Below are positions 1 through 9,059 of a stretch of 15,691 bases of DNA, piece after piece. A model generated the notes under the pieces. That model did no database searches and was not told the origin of the DNA. It saw nothing but the letters and a program-made list of their open reading frames with translations. The translations under genes were made by a program, and so were the position numbers. Numbering within the stretch: the stretch's first letter is position 1; every line of letters starts with the position of its first letter. The stretch is from positions 1 to 15,691 of the forward strand of contig CALEYY010000214.1 of assembly GCA_937928295.1 (NCBI GenBank). The letters are read 5' to 3'. Source of the stretch: an uncultured Moraxellaceae bacterium (GTDB taxonomy: Bacteria; Pseudomonadota; Gammaproteobacteria; Pseudomonadales; Moraxellaceae).

Positions 1-710
1 GGCCAGCGCGCGACCTCATGCTGCTAGTCGATACCATCCTGCACGGCAGCACGCTGCGCCGCCTCACCGGCGGCACACCGGCGCTGGTCGCCGGGCTGGC
101 GCAGGGCCTCAACTTCATTAGCGGCAGCCCGGTGGTCGAAGTCAGTCATCTGGAGAACAGCCAGCTGCAAGTTCGCAATGCCCGTGGCGACAGCGATGCG
201 TTTGACCGCGTCATAGTCGCGACCCAAGCCAATCAGCTCGACTTCCTGAGCCCAGCCGACTACCCACGCGAGCGTGCGCTGCTGCAAGGCATCCGCTTCG
301 ACCACGGCGAACTCTGGGTACACAGCGACACCCGCTTTCTGCCGCGCCGGCACAGCGAATGGAGCGCGCTCAACTTCCAGATGTCGCGTGATTTGAAAGA
401 CGCCATGTTCACGGTGCTGGTCAATGCCGTGGAGCCGACGCTGGCCGATGCGCCGCCTGTGCTGCAAACCTGGAACCCGCTCTTCGAGCCGGCGCCAGAG
501 CAGGTCATCGCGCGGGTGCCGCTAGCGCGTGCGGTGGTTCACGCAGGCACCCGCAGCGTGCAGGAACAGCTGGCAGCGCTGCATGCCGAGCCGGATCGTC
601 GCGTGTTTTTCTGCGGCTCTTGGGCCTATCCCGGCGTGCCGTTGCTGGAGTCGGCGGTGCGTTCGGCGCAAGCCGTGGCGGCGGCGCTGCAAACTACCCG
701 GCAGGCCTGA
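1..710 (+). CDS. FAD-dependent amine-oxidase-like flavoprotein, C-terminal part
   Basis: The reading frame is open to the left edge, so the N-terminus with the dinucleotide-binding GxGxxG motif is missing and the true start lies outside the window. The visible 236 codons match the C-terminal half of flavin-containing amine-oxidase-like proteins. A substrate-domain stretch ends with TWNP and is followed by the closing FAD-contact segment FCGSWAYPGVPLLESAVRSA, close to the C-terminus. These enzymes oxidise or desaturate amines or lipid-like substrates using bound FAD; the substrate cannot be read here. Related flavoproteins are often found in bacterial clusters with SAM methyltransferases acting on fatty acyl chains, and a methyltransferase follows after 47 nt on the same strand. 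The family call is firm for the C-terminal motif; a role in lipid modification is inference from context. Confidence 0.8.
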   Translation, partial: PARDLMLLVDTILHGSTLRRLTGGTPALVAGLAQGLNFISGSPVVEVSHLENSQLQVRNARGDSDAFDRVIVATQANQLDFLSPADYPRERALLQGIRFDHGELWVHSDTRFLPRRHSEWSALNFQMSRDLKDAMFTVLVNAVEPTLADAPPVLQTWNPLFEPAPEQVIARVPLARAVVHAGTRSVQEQLAALHAEPDRRVFFCGSWAYPGVPLLESAVRSAQAVAAALQTTRQA

Positions 711-757
711 GTCATGACTCTCTCTCCGCATGAACTTTTGCTCATGAACTCTTGCTA

Positions 758-1606
758 ATGACCAACAGCGACGCCTCATTCGCGATAGCCCACACGCTGC
801 TGGATGCCAACATGCCATCGCCGGCATGGACCAACCTCGGCTGCTGGCAACAGCCTGATGGCTCAGCGCTGACTGAGTACGCCGATGCTGCCGAGCAGCT
901 CGCCACGCGCGTTGGCGCGGCCGCCATCACAGCGCCCGGCCAATGCGTAGTGGATCTAGGCTGCGGTCACGGTGCCAGTCTGCTGCTGTGGCAAAAGCAA
1001 TTTGCAGCCACGCAGGCTATTGGCATTGAGCGGCAACAGAGCTGTGTGGCTGGCTGGCAACAACACGCCACACCGGTGGCCAGCATCTCGCTGCAGCAAG
1101 GCCGCTTCGATCAACTGCCCCTGCCAGAAAGCATCGCCGCATTGCTGCCCCCGGCTGGTTGCGATGCCGTAGTGTGTGTCGATGCCGCGTATCACGCCGA
1201 CTCACTCGGCGCTTTCGCGGCAGTGGCCCAACGATTTTTACGACCGCAGGGCCGGCTCGCCTTTACCACCGTGCTGCGCCCTGCGCGCACCAACCTGGCC
1301 CAGCAGCTCAAGCAGCGACTCATGACTCGCCTCAGTGGCATCCCGTCTGCCAGCTTTATCAGCGCTGACGAGCTGCAACGCACGCTGACAAGACTGGGCT
1401 TCGACGGCATTCGCATCGAGTATCTGGATAGTGAGGTTTTGCAGGGATTCGCGGAGTTCGTCGTGCGACGGGCAGCCGAGTTGCCAACGCCTCAACGCCG
1501 CTCGCTGGCCTGGCTGAAAATTGCCGCGACCGGAGCGCTGTGCAGACACTGGTTCCGGCGGCAGGAGGTGCGGTATGTGCTGGTGAGTGCAGCACGAGCC
1601 AGCTGA
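758..1606 (+). CDS. class I SAM-dependent methyltransferase
   Basis: The 282-residue protein has the Rossmann methyltransferase layout. Motif I (VVDLGCGHG) is at about residues 64-72, and an acidic residue ends strand 2 (IGIERQ). A DAVVCVDAAYH segment stands where motif II/post-motif II is expected, followed by FLRPQGRLAFTTVL, the usual helix and strand 5. I chose the ATG at 758; an in-frame TTG two codons upstream is possible. Neither has a clear Shine-Dalgarno sequence, so the gene may depend on translation of the upstream flavoprotein. The first ~35 residues are variable, and the C-terminus is Arg/Ala rich. The substrate is unknown: small molecules, quinones and fatty acyl chains are all possible for this fold. 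The stop lies 1 bp from the stop of the convergent response regulator, leaving no room for a terminator. Confidence 0.85.
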   Translation: MTNSDASFAIAHTLLDANMPSPAWTNLGCWQQPDGSALTEYADAAEQLATRVGAAAITAPGQCVVDLGCGHGASLLLWQKQFAATQAIGIERQQSCVAGWQQHATPVASISLQQGRFDQLPLPESIAALLPPAGCDAVVCVDAAYHADSLGAFAAVAQRFLRPQGRLAFTTVLRPARTNLAQQLKQRLMTRLSGIPSASFISADELQRTLTRLGFDGIRIEYLDSEVLQGFAEFVVRRAAELPTPQRRSLAWLKIAATGALCRHWFRRQEVRYVLVSAARAS

Positions 1607-1607
1607 C

Positions 1608-2282
1608 TCAATCCTCCTCCTCCACCACCTCCACAATACGCATGCTCGGATCGAGCTGCAGTCGTGCCGCCGCCACCACCGCCTGCGTACGATTCGACGC
1701 CCCGAGCTTCTTCAGGATCGCCGTCATGTGCGCCTTGATGGTGGCCTCCGAAACATTCAGCTCGTAGGCGATCTGCTTGTTGAGCAGGCCATCAGCCAGC
1801 ATCATGAGTACGCGAAACTGTTGCGGCGTGAGGTCGCGGATGCGCTGGGCAATATCCACTTCGTCGGGCGCGAGATGCGTCTTCTGCGAGCCCGCTGCCG
1901 ACGCCGGCAGCCAGACATCGCCATCGAGCACCGCCGAGATCGCCTGCGCCATGTCATCCAGCGACGATGACTTCGGGATGTAACCGCTGGCACCGTGGGC
2001 GATAGCCCGCCGCATCACACCCGGCTCTTCGTTGCCCGACACCACGATCACCGGCAGCGCCGGATAGCGCGCCCGCACATGCACCAGCCCAGAGAAACCG
2101 GAGCTGCCGGGCATGTGCAGATCCAGCAGCAGCAAGTCCGGCTCATCGGTTCGCTCAAGCTGCGTCTGCAGGCTGGCGGTGGAGTCAGCCTCGATCAGTT
2201 CGGCACCCGGAAACAGCCCGGCCACCGTGCGCTTCAAGGCATCGCGGAACAGCGGATGATCATCGGCAATGACGAATTTCAT
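1608..2282 (-). CDS. NarL/LuxR-type response regulator, probable acetate-metabolism regulator (CrbR/ErdR-like)
   Basis: This 224-residue two-domain response regulator has an N-terminal receiver with the acidic pair at D7/D8, a phospho-acceptor at about D54 (LLLLDLHMPG), a conserved Ser near 82 and Lys near 104 (GYIPKSS). A LuxR-type helix-turn-helix follows at about 151-210 (LTPQQFRVL, then NKQIAYEL and SEATIKAH). The start is supported by AGGAG about 7 nt upstream. It lies 25 nt downstream of acs on the same strand with no terminator between, so the two are probably co-transcribed. In Vibrio and Pseudomonas, NarL-type regulators (CrbR, ErdR) with sensor kinases CrbS/MxtR switch on acs. The linkage suggests the same role here and possibly feedback on its own operon. 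No histidine kinase is in the window. Family assignment is secure; the orthology is inference. Confidence 0.9.
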   Translation of the reverse strand: MKFVIADDHPLFRDALKRTVAGLFPGAELIEADSTASLQTQLERTDEPDLLLLDLHMPGSSGFSGLVHVRARYPALPVIVVSGNEEPGVMRRAIAHGASGYIPKSSSLDDMAQAISAVLDGDVWLPASAAGSQKTHLAPDEVDIAQRIRDLTPQQFRVLMMLADGLLNKQIAYELNVSEATIKAHMTAILKKLGASNRTQAVVAAARLQLDPSMRIVEVVEEED

Positions 2283-2307
2283 GACCTGCTCCTGCTTGGC
2301 TTCAACT

Positions 2308-4251
<1,944 letters not shown>

Positions 4252-4447
4252 GAGGGGCTCCTTCAGCAATCAGTCATGGGATGGCGCGAGTATGTGCTGA
4301 CTTGGCGGTCGTACGCATTAGCCTTTGGTCGCAACTACCGCCGAAAAACCACTCGCACAAGGTCTTAGAGACTAAGGGCTAATGGTGCTACACACCACTC
4401 CGTCGCTATACCGTCACCACACCCATTAGCGCTGGAGAATAAAAATC
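4252..4447. promoter_or_regulatory. divergent acs / porin promoter region
   Basis: This 196-bp gap lies between the divergent starts of acs (leftward) and the DcaP-like porin (rightward), so it must hold both promoters. It is visibly more AT-rich than the genes. It contains three CATTAGC-type boxes and the palindrome CTTAG-AGA-CTAAG at 4364-4376, just left of the middle box. I cannot assign confident -35/-10 pairs. A TATACC at about 4407-4412 is a weak candidate for the porin -10. The porin has GGAG 11 nt before its ATG, and acs has AAGGAG 8 nt before its ATG. The arrangement suits a regulator acting on both genes, but no site has been proven. Confidence 0.6.
4315..4430. repeat. three CATTAGC-type boxes between acs and porin
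   Basis: GCATTAGC is at 4315-4322, GCTAATGG (the same box inverted) at 4378-4385, and CCATTAGC at 4423-4430. The second and third form a perfect 8-bp inverted repeat separated by 37 nt. Centre-to-centre distances are 63 and 45 nt, the first being close to six helical turns. Repetition of one short word within 116 bp of a divergent promoter suggests operator sites, possibly for the NarL-type regulator encoded beyond acs. A further exact CCATTAGC is found at 8996-9003, in another divergent intergenic region. CATTAGC also occurs inside a coding region near 116-122, so the shorter word alone is not specific. Confidence 0.45.
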
Positions 4448-5770
4448 ATGAGCCGCCTTGCACAACTCATTCGCCTCACACCTTTGGCCCTTGCGTTGCT
4501 TCCCTTGAACAGCTGGGCAGATGCATCCAGCGACATCGCCGAGCTGAAAGCTCGCTTGGCGCAACTCGAACAGCAGGTGCAGGAAGCTGCCGCTAAGCCG
4601 GCCTCCGTGGCCGCCCCAGCAAGCAGCAGTGGCCTGCAGGTCAGCGACACCAAATTCGGCTTCAAGGGCTATGTAAAGCTCGATGCCATCTCTTCACAAT
4701 TTTCTGAAGGCGAAGTCGGCCGCACAGTCGGTCGTGACTTCTATGTGCCCAACCAGATTCCCGTCTTTGGCGGTGCTGGGGCTACTGCTGGCACCAATGG
4801 CAAGTCGCGTAACTTCTTCGACCTGCACGCCAAGCAAACACGCTTCATCGTCACCACCGAAACGCCAACGGGTGGTGCCAACGCCCTGAAAGGTCATATC
4901 GAGATGGACTTCCTCAGCTCGACCCAAGGTGACGAACGCATCAGTAACGGCTACAGCCCTGAGCTGCGCCAAGCCTTCTTCACCTATGGCAAATGGATGG
5001 CAGGCCAAGCCTGGACCACCTTCCAAGACCTCGGCGCTCTGCCAGAAACAGCTGACTTTGTTGGCTCGTCTGATGGCGCCGTGTTTGGCCGCCAGCCACA
5101 AGTGCGCTATACCACAGGGCCGTGGCAGTTCTCCATGGAAAACAGCCAGACCGTGGTCGGCAGCAATAAATTGAACGCCACACCGAGCGCTGCCCCTGTT
5201 GAAAGCAATGACAATGTCGCTCCCGACTTTGTGGCTCGCTACACCCAAAAAGGCGATTTCGGGCATGTCTCTGTTGCAGGTCTGGCACGCCAGCTGAAAG
5301 CCAAGAATCCGGCAGGCGCCGTCAATGTCGGTGATAGCAAAACCGGCTACGGCATCTCCGTATCCGGCAAAATCAAAGTCGGCAGCAAAGATGACATTCG
5401 CTTCATGGTCACCCATGGCGACGGCATCGGTCGCTACATGGCACTCAACACCAGTAACGATGCCACACTCAACACCGCAACCGGCGAGCTCGACCTCATC
5501 GGTATCACCGCCGGCTATGTCACTTATCACCACATGTGGACAGACAAGCTGCGCAGCAACCTGCAGTTCTCAGTCTTCTCCGCCGACAACCCTGACTCGG
5601 TTACCGCCGATGCCACCAAAAGTGTCTCCTCCGGCCTGATTAATTTTATGTATGCCGTAAACCCGAAGCTGGACATCGGCGTAGAAGGCTTACATGCCAC
5701 GCGCAAGGTTGAAGGTGGCGCCGAGGGTGATCTCGATCGCCTCCACTTCACGGCCCGCTACAACTTCTAA
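4448..5770 (+). CDS. DcaP-like trimeric outer-membrane porin
   Basis: The 440-residue protein begins with a Sec signal peptide (positive MSRLAQLIR, hydrophobic core, likely cleavage after NSWA near residue 24). A short charged heptad-like helix follows at about 27-47 (DIAELKARLAQLEQQVQEAA). After an Ala/Pro/Ser linker, FGFKGYVKLDA starts a run of alternating amphipathic strands, and the chain ends in FTARYNF with the terminal Phe typical of barrel proteins. Coiled-coil start, FxGYVKLDA opening and barrel length match the DcaP family, trimeric porins first linked to dicarboxylate use in Acinetobacter. Which solute passes here cannot be read from sequence; the divergent acs gene suggests a carboxylate, by inference. 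GGAG lies 11 nt before the ATG, and an intrinsic terminator follows the stop. Confidence 0.87.
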   Translation: MSRLAQLIRLTPLALALLPLNSWADASSDIAELKARLAQLEQQVQEAAAKPASVAAPASSSGLQVSDTKFGFKGYVKLDAISSQFSEGEVGRTVGRDFYVPNQIPVFGGAGATAGTNGKSRNFFDLHAKQTRFIVTTETPTGGANALKGHIEMDFLSSTQGDERISNGYSPELRQAFFTYGKWMAGQAWTTFQDLGALPETADFVGSSDGAVFGRQPQVRYTTGPWQFSMENSQTVVGSNKLNATPSAAPVESNDNVAPDFVARYTQKGDFGHVSVAGLARQLKAKNPAGAVNVGDSKTGYGISVSGKIKVGSKDDIRFMVTHGDGIGRYMALNTSNDATLNTATGELDLIGITAGYVTYHHMWTDKLRSNLQFSVFSADNPDSVTADATKSVSSGLINFMYAVNPKLDIGVEGLHATRKVEGGAEGDLDRLHFTARYNF

Positions 5771-5816
5771 CGCTTGCCAGGAATCAAGCACCTGAACGGT
5801 GCCCGTCTTAGAGCTT

Positions 5817-5843
5817 TGCCCCGGACTTCCGGGGCATTTTTTT
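5817..5843 (+). terminator. intrinsic terminator of the porin gene
   Basis: A perfect 8-bp stem, TGCCCCGG and CCGGGGCA, encloses the loop ACTT and is followed directly by seven T residues. It lies 46 nt after the porin stop, on the porin's strand, and separates the porin transcript from the small PH-domain gene that follows. Confidence 0.93.
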
Positions 5844-5933
5844 GTGCGTTACAAATCCGCTACAGCCTGGCACTCGCCGCCAGCCGGCAATCAGCCTATC
5901 TTGACTACAAGACTACTAAAAGGACGCCATGCC

Positions 5934-6545
5934 ATGTCTACTTGGCGCAAGCAGGCTCTGCACAGCCTAGACACCCTCGATGCTCTCGGCGACGGCATGT
6001 CTGCCAGCCCGCTGCCCCAGTTCGGTACGCGTGGCAGCGTTGCTCGCGTGTCGCATCTACGACTCGCGACCTCGAATGCAGACCTTAAGCCACACCTGGA
6101 TCAACCCGCCTACTCGGCTCATGGATCAGCCCTTCTCGGCGCTTGCTGGGCACTTTGGGGGCTGCTCGGCTTTGCCATGATCTCGCAAGGTGGCGGTGGC
6201 GGCTGGATGGCGTTCAGTTTGTTCGGCCTGCTGGCCATGCTGCGCCAGAGCAGCAACCTGCTGCTCATTTCCAATGGCACGCTGCTTTTGCGTGATGGCA
6301 TTGCCGGTCGCCGTACCCGGCTCTACGCCTGCACCACCATCGCTGATGTCTGGGTACATCAGTCACTGCTCGGACGCTGGCTGGATCATGGCCGCATCGG
6401 CATGCGCTCAGAGCTGGGCGAGATTGTCTGGAGCCCGGTGCTGACACGCCCCTACGAGGCCAAGAATGCCATCGTGATGGCGGTGACAGGCCGTCGCCCG
6501 GTCGGCATTCCGCCGCACTTACAGTCGCCACTGACCGGCGTCTGA
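5934..6545 (+). CDS. small membrane protein with bacterial PH-like domain
   Basis: This protein of 203 residues is not firmly recognised. The start at 5934 has AAGGA about 10 nt upstream; another ATG at 5929 is out of frame. The first ~60 residues look soluble and low in conserved features. Two membrane helices follow, at about 64-83 and 90-104, joined by a glycine run (QGGGGGW). After them comes a domain of about 80 residues (LLLISNGTLLLRDGIAGRRTR, then IADVWVHQSLLGRWLDHGRIGMRS, ending PYEAKNAI). Its pattern resembles the bacterial PH / DUF304 domain placed after a helical pair in membrane proteins. Function is unknown, and the PH-domain match is a judgement from pattern. The preceding terminator implies its own promoter within 5844-5933, which I could not place. 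The transporter gene follows 87 nt later. Confidence 0.72.
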   Translation: MSTWRKQALHSLDTLDALGDGMSASPLPQFGTRGSVARVSHLRLATSNADLKPHLDQPAYSAHGSALLGACWALWGLLGFAMISQGGGGGWMAFSLFGLLAMLRQSSNLLLISNGTLLLRDGIAGRRTRLYACTTIADVWVHQSLLGRWLDHGRIGMRSELGEIVWSPVLTRPYEAKNAIVMAVTGRRPVGIPPHLQSPLTGV

Positions 6546-6629
6546 CCCTCACACCGAACCCTGCCACGATCGCTTGCCGTGGCGAGCGATTCTGCGCATG
6601 ATCCCTGAATAACAATAAAAACAGGGTCA
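6543..6629 (+). promoter_or_regulatory. possible RNA structures around the transporter ribosome binding site
   Basis: The transporter's ribosome binding site AGGG (6623-6626, 6 nt before ATG 6633) lies inside AGGGTCA (6623-6629). This is the exact complement of TGACCCT at 6543-6549, which overlaps the stop codon of the previous gene. The same site can instead pair locally: CCCTG (6603-6607) with CAGGG (6622-6626), across a 14-nt A-rich loop. Between them a hairpin is possible at 6569-6590 (ATCGCTTGCC with GGCGAGCGAT, one G-T pair, small loop). It lacks a following T-run, so it is not a standard terminator. The competing pairings could control access to the site, but short matches can arise by chance. 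Confidence 0.3.
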
Positions 6630-6632
6630 CTC

Positions 6633-7484
6633 ATGAGCAGCGTCTTCATCACCCTCTTTCTGCCCGTCTCGCTCTTCATCATCATGTTCAGTCTGGGCAT
6701 GGCGCTGACCCTCGCCGACTTCCGCCGCGTCGTGCTGTTTCCACGCGGCATCAGCATCGGCCTGCTCAATCTCTTGCTGATCTCGCCGCTGCTAGCGTTC
6801 ACGCTGGCCGTGGTCTTCAAGCTGCCGCCCGAACTCGCCGTGGGCATGGTGCTGCTCGGCGCATCGCCCGGTGGCACCACCGCCAACATGCTGACCCATC
6901 TGGCGCGTGGCGACACGGCGCTGTCCATCACCATGACGGCAATCAGCAGCGTGGCGGCCGTGGTCATGACGCCGCTGATTCTCAGCCTGGCCAGCGCCCA
7001 TTTCCTGAGCGGCGAACTGGCCGTGCAGCTCGACATGCGCGGCATCGTGGTGAAGGTGCTGATCATCACGCTGATTCCGCTCAGTCTGGGCATGCTGGTG
7101 CGCGCACAAGCCGAAACCTGGGCCGTGCGCAATGAGCCGCTGGCGAAGAAGATTGCGATGGTGTTTTTCGTGCTGGTGGTCGCCGCCGCCTTGTGGAGCG
7201 AGCGCCAGCACATTGGCGACAACCTCGCCGTGGTCGGCTTTGCCGTGGTCAGCCTGAATGTGCTGGCGATGACCATCAGCTATGTGCTGTCTACCGTGGC
7301 CGGCCTCAATGGCCGCCAGGCTACGGCCGTGAGCATCGAGCTGGGCGTGCACAACACCACGCTGGCGATGGCCGTGGGTGCGATGGTGTCACCAACCATG
7401 GTGATTCCGGCCGCCGTCTATGGCGTGTTCATGTTCTTCACCGCCGGCGCCTTTGCACGCTGGATGCACCAGCGCAACGCCTGA
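6633..7484 (+). CDS. BASS-family (bile acid:sodium symporter-like) transporter
   Basis: This 283-residue protein is almost entirely hydrophobic, with about eight to ten predicted membrane helices. The family signature is easy to see: MFSLGMALTLADFRRV after the first helix, then GMVLLGASPGGTTANMLTHLARGD at about 70-93. A later helix carries SIELGVHNTTLAMAVG, the second half of the internal repeat that forms the substrate and sodium site. Bacterial members move bile acids or small organic anions such as keto acids and pantoate-like compounds. The substrate here is unknown. Length and start are normal, and AGGG lies 6 nt before the ATG. Its neighbours (acs, porin) make a carboxylate substrate plausible, but that is inference. 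No terminator with a T-run is seen in the 56-bp gap to the convergent sthA gene. Confidence 0.92.
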   Translation: MSSVFITLFLPVSLFIIMFSLGMALTLADFRRVVLFPRGISIGLLNLLLISPLLAFTLAVVFKLPPELAVGMVLLGASPGGTTANMLTHLARGDTALSITMTAISSVAAVVMTPLILSLASAHFLSGELAVQLDMRGIVVKVLIITLIPLSLGMLVRAQAETWAVRNEPLAKKIAMVFFVLVVAAALWSERQHIGDNLAVVGFAVVSLNVLAMTISYVLSTVAGLNGRQATAVSIELGVHNTTLAMAVGAMVSPTMVIPAAVYGVFMFFTAGAFARWMHQRNA

Positions 7485-7540
7485 CCATCACGCGCTGCTT
7501 TTAAGCGTCGACACACGAATCGCCGCCCCGAATGATCCGC

Positions 7541-8926
7541 TTAAAACAAGCGGTTCATGCCATTCAACGCGGCCACGCGATACGCCTCGGCCATGGTCGG
7601 GTAGTTGAAGGTGGTGTTGGCAAAGTAGTCGATGGAGTTACCCGGCTGATTCATCACCGCCTGCCCGATATGGACAATCTCGGCGGCGTTGTTGCCGAAG
7701 CAGTGGATGCCGAGAATTTCCCGCGTATCGCGATGGAAAAGAATCTTCAGCATGCCCACCACATCGCCGGAAATCTGCGCACGCGCCAGGTGCCGGAAGA
7801 ATGACTGGCCGACCTCGTACGGCACTTTGGCATCGGTGAGCTGCTTCTCGGTCTTGCCCAGGCAGGAAATCTCCGGAATCGTGTAGATGCCGGTCGGCAC
7901 ATCGTCCACATGCGGCACATCCTGACTGCCGACAATATGCGCCGCCGCACAGCGCCCCTGGTCATAGGCGGCAGACGCCAGCGCGGGTGGGCCGATCACA
8001 TCACCGACGGCAAACACGGACGGATTGGCCGTGCGATATTGCTCATCCACCGCGATCTGGCCACGGCTGTTGGCCTGCAGACCGACAGCCTCCAGCGCCA
8101 GCGTCTCGGTGTTGCCGGCGCGGCCGTTGCACCAGAGGATGGCATCGGCCTTGATCTTCTTGCCCGACTTCAGGTGCAGCACGACATTGTCGGCATTGGT
8201 TTCGACACGCTCGTACTCTTCCTGATTGCGGATCAGCACGCCGAGGTCACGCAGATAATGCGAGAGCGCATCGGCAATTTCGTCATCCAGATACGACAGC
8301 AACTGCGGCTGCGTGTTGACCAGATCGACCTTGTAGCCAAGGCCGACAAAGATCGACGCATACTCGCAGCCAATCACGCCAGCCCCGTAAATGATCAGCT
8401 TGTTGACCGGATAATCCAGCTTCAGGATCTTGTCGCTGTCGAACACGCGCGGATGATTGAAGTCGATGTCGCGCGGCTGGTAAGGCCGGCTGCCGGTGGC
8501 AATCACGGCATGATCGAAGCCGATGCGCTCGGTGATGCCATCGGCCGTGAGCACCGAAATCAGGTTCGGCTCCTCGAAGCGCGCCTGGCCGAAATAGAGA
8601 TCCACATCGTTGCGCTCGAAGAAGCGATGGTGGGTATTGACCTGGGTCTCGATGACCTTGTGCGCCCGCGCCAGCACCTGCGACAGCGGCACGCTGCGGA
8701 TGTCGGCCATGCGTGACAGCAGCGGGTCGCGACGGAAGCGCATGAGGTTGTAGACGGTCTGACGCAGCGCCTTGGACGGGATGGTGCCAACATGCGCGCA
8801 GTTGCCACCAACCTCGCCGAGCTGATCGATGACCGCCACGCGGCGACCCTCCTTGACCAGCTTCATGGCCGCGCCTTCCCCGGCGGGGCCGGCCCCAATC
8901 ACCACTGCATCGTATCGCGTTGCCAT
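7541..8926 (-). CDS. sthA: Si-specific (soluble) NAD(P)+ transhydrogenase
   Basis: The soluble flavoprotein passes hydride between NADPH and NAD+, usually draining excess NADPH. It has 461 residues, the normal length. The FAD-binding loop GAGPAGEG is at 11-18. GGNCAHVGTIPSKALRQ follows at about 40-56. The Cys at 43 is kept, but the position of the second redox cysteine found in lipoamide dehydrogenases is Thr (48), the mark of SthA/UdhA rather than Lpd. An internal NAD(P) site (IIYGAGVIGCEYASIF) is near 174-189, and the second FAD segment is FAVGDVIGPPALASAAYDQGR. The dimerisation tail carries TFNYPTMAEAYRVAALNG. The start has GAGGA 8 nt upstream. An inverted repeat CCGCTT-GTTTT-AAGCGG spans the stop codon but lacks a T-run. 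Confidence 0.96.
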   Translation of the reverse strand: MATRYDAVVIGAGPAGEGAAMKLVKEGRRVAVIDQLGEVGGNCAHVGTIPSKALRQTVYNLMRFRRDPLLSRMADIRSVPLSQVLARAHKVIETQVNTHHRFFERNDVDLYFGQARFEEPNLISVLTADGITERIGFDHAVIATGSRPYQPRDIDFNHPRVFDSDKILKLDYPVNKLIIYGAGVIGCEYASIFVGLGYKVDLVNTQPQLLSYLDDEIADALSHYLRDLGVLIRNQEEYERVETNADNVVLHLKSGKKIKADAILWCNGRAGNTETLALEAVGLQANSRGQIAVDEQYRTANPSVFAVGDVIGPPALASAAYDQGRCAAAHIVGSQDVPHVDDVPTGIYTIPEISCLGKTEKQLTDAKVPYEVGQSFFRHLARAQISGDVVGMLKILFHRDTREILGIHCFGNNAAEIVHIGQAVMNQPGNSIDYFANTTFNYPTMAEAYRVAALNGMNRLF

Positions 8927-9059
8927 TGCTGCTTTCCTCGTTAACCAAGCATCCTTTTCAAGGCCTCTAGCCTACTGGATTTTCCGGCGCATCGACCATT
9001 AGCGTTTGGCCTTAAGCAGACCGGTTGCGCTACACTTCCACGCATAAATGAGGTCTGTT
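8927..9059. promoter_or_regulatory. divergent sthA / lipA promoter region
   Basis: This 133-bp gap separates the divergent sthA and lipA starts. It holds an exact CCATTAGC at 8996-9003, the box found next to acs. The similarity runs further: CATTAGCGTTTGGCC here and CATTAGCCTTTGGTC at 4316-4330 agree at 13 of 15 positions. For lipA, TTGGCC (9006-9011) and TACACT (9031-9036) are a weak promoter pair with a long 19-nt spacer. GAGG at 9050-9053 sets the lipA start at 9060. I could not place a convincing sthA promoter. Confidence 0.45.

Noticed and set aside
4694..5533. Open frame of 279 codons on the - strand inside the porin gene.
   Set aside because: Antisense to the porin, with no ribosome site or domain. 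It arises from the codon bias of the real gene.
4362..5813. GTCTTAGAG occurring at 4362-4370 and again at 5805-5813, on both sides of the porin gene, considered as a direct repeat or transposon footprint.
   Set aside because: A 9-base match is easily expected by chance in a window this long, and there are no inverted ends or transposase between the copies.
7544..7560. Inverted repeat CCGCTT/AAGCGG spanning the sthA stop codon, considered as a terminator.
   Set aside because: The stem is only 6 bp and no T-run follows on either strand, so it does not meet the usual intrinsic-terminator pattern.
7910..8716. Open frame of 268 codons on the + strand inside sthA.
   Set aside because: Entirely antisense to sthA; its composition reflects the complementary codons and no family is recognisable.
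7541..8926. sthA considered as dihydrolipoamide dehydrogenase (lpd), tempting because lipA is adjacent.
   Set aside because: The second redox cysteine is replaced by Thr in the GGNCAHVGTIPSK segment, and the C-terminal pattern fits SthA.
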